Of a stretch of 6,039 bases of DNA, positions 5,569 to 6,039 are shown in pieces. Each line of letters starts with the position of its first letter. Position 1 is the stretch's first letter. Both the position numbers and the translations under genes were made by a program. This DNA is from an uncultured Oscillospiraceae bacterium. GTDB taxonomy: Bacteria; Bacillota; Clostridia; Oscillospirales; Oscillospiraceae. The DNA lies in assembly GCA_910585155.1 (NCBI GenBank), contig CAJUEC010000063.1, forward strand, positions 1-6,039. Direction: 5' to 3'. The notes under the pieces are model-generated. The model searched no databases, was not told the DNA's origin, and saw only the letters and a list, made by a program, of their open reading frames with translations.

Positions 5569-5702
5569 CGGGGTGGCGGCGCGTTCCTTTCTCTCGGCCC
5601 GGGCCAGTCCCCCCTTTATTTGTATGTTGAGGTCTGCGCCAAACGCGCCCAACCGCCGTAGCTGGCCCGGGCGCTCCTTCAAGGAACGCGCCGCTATCCC
5701 CG
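5569..5702. repeat. Long nested inverted repeat filling the prfA downstream gap
   Basis: Three pairs of complementary arms are nested: CGGGG (5569-5573) with CCCCG (5698-5702), GCGGCGCGTTCCTT (5576-5589) with AAGGAACGCGCCGC (5681-5694), and GCCCGGGCCAG (5597-5607) with CTGGCCCGGGC (5662-5672). That is 30 perfect base pairs with internal loops of 2/3 and 7/8 nt. The apical 54 nt can form a further small hairpin (GCGC around a 5-nt loop). The outer arm includes the last codons and stop of prfA. No T-run follows either end, so it is not an ordinary terminator. It could be a structured RNA, an RNase III-type processing site, or a small palindromic mobile element. Confidence 0.75.
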
Positions 5703-6039
5703 TTCAGCCAGCTGCTCCGCCTGCCGGGCGGCGGCCAGCGCGTCGATGATTTCTTCCAAATCGCCGTCCATCACCGCGTCCAGCTTGTACAGGGTCAGCC
5801 CCACCCGGTGGTCGGTGAGCCGGCCCTGGGGGAAGTTGTAGGTGCGGATGCGCTCATTGCGCATTCCGGAGCCCACCTGGCTGCGGCGGTTCTCGCCGTA
5901 CTCGGATTCAATGCGCTCCTGCTCCCGGTCATAGAGGATGGAGGCCAAGAGCCGCATGGCCTTCTCCCGGTTCTGGAACTGGGAGCGCTCCTGCTGGCAC
6001 TCCACCACCGTCCCGGTGGGCTTGTGGATGAGCCGGACG
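5694..6039 (-). CDS. prfA: Peptide chain release factor 1, C-terminal part (cut by window edge)
   Basis: The last 114 residues of RF1, which reads UAA and UAG stop codons in the ribosomal A site and triggers peptide release. The visible part starts VRLIHKPTGTVVECQQERSQ, the stretch that follows the GGQ loop in RF1 and RF2; the GGQ and the stop-codon-reading motif lie beyond the right edge. RTYNFPQGRLTDHR (65-78) and LTLYKLDAVMDG (81-92) are the RF1 forms and differ from RF2, which lacks the YNFPQ segment. The C-terminal helix ends AEQLAERG before TAG, about the usual length. The long inverted repeat starts within the final codons. Downstream comes the YrdC-containing gene, in keeping with the prfA-Sua5 neighbourhood known in Firmicutes. 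Confidence 0.97.
   Translation of the reverse strand, partial: VRLIHKPTGTVVECQQERSQFQNREKAMRLLASILYDREQERIESEYGENRRSQVGSGMRNERIRTYNFPQGRLTDHRVGLTLYKLDAVMDGDLEEIIDALAAARQAEQLAERG

Noticed and set aside
4555..5661. Open frame of 368 codons on the plus strand, opposite the HAD-YrdC gene
   Set aside because: It has the same antisense composition (Gly, Gln, His and Val rich), and the opposite strand has clear active-site motifs for two enzyme domains. No ribosome site is seen.
5608..5661. Possible promoter (TACAAAT-like) in the loop of the long inverted repeat
   Set aside because: The short A/T-rich patch resembles a -10 box, but no -35 lies at 16-18 nt, so I do not call a promoter for the fusion gene.
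5554..5693. T-box or other known riboswitch in front of the HAD-YrdC gene
   Set aside because: I looked for the T-box core (GGGTGGNACCGCG) and a terminator with a U-tract and found neither. The structure is a long hairpin without a recognised riboswitch core.
1..6039. CRISPR array, insertion sequence, prophage or defence genes
   Set aside because: There are no regularly spaced direct repeats, no transposase or integrase motifs and no phage-like genes. All genes are core or common accessory genes with uniform base composition.

Overview
The window is GC-rich (by eye around 65% G+C) and every gene I can support lies on the minus strand, so transcription runs from high to low coordinates. AGGAGG-type ribosome sites, a TepA-type ClpP relative, a DUF4180 protein, an M18 type 1 aminopeptidase and the form of the RluA-family synthase suggest a high-GC Firmicute. 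My best guess is an Oscillospiraceae gut anaerobe of the Flavonifractor, Lawsonibacter or Oscillibacter kind; this is inference from family resemblance, not a database result.

In transcription order: the C-terminal part of prfA (release factor 1) enters from the right edge. A gap of about 140 bp follows, almost filled by a long nested inverted repeat (5569-5702). Next is a compact five-gene run: a Gph-like HAD phosphatase fused to a TsaC/YrdC threonylcarbamoyl-AMP synthase, a DUF4180 protein, CoaE (last step of CoA synthesis), an M18 aminopeptidase and a GNAT acetyltransferase. The spacings in this run are +17, -4, +2 and +3 nt, so it is very probably one operon. A 13-bp perfect hairpin with a U-rich tail (1393-1433) separates it from a TepA/ClpP-like serine protease, whose ribosome site lies inside the hairpin. 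A gap of about 170 bp then carries an extended -10 promoter, an intrinsic terminator, a second promoter and a strong ribosome site, and leads into the N-terminal half of an RluA-family pseudouridine synthase cut by the left edge.

The functional theme is translation and core metabolism: termination (RF1), tRNA t6A modification (YrdC domain), RNA pseudouridylation, CoA synthesis, peptide turnover and metabolite repair (phosphoglycolate phosphatase-like domain). I see no tRNA or rRNA gene, CRISPR array, insertion sequence, phage gene or defence system. The points most worth attention are the HAD-YrdC fusion, the long inverted repeat after prfA, and the two regulatory-looking gaps around tepA. 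There is no gene-free stretch longer than 300 bp.
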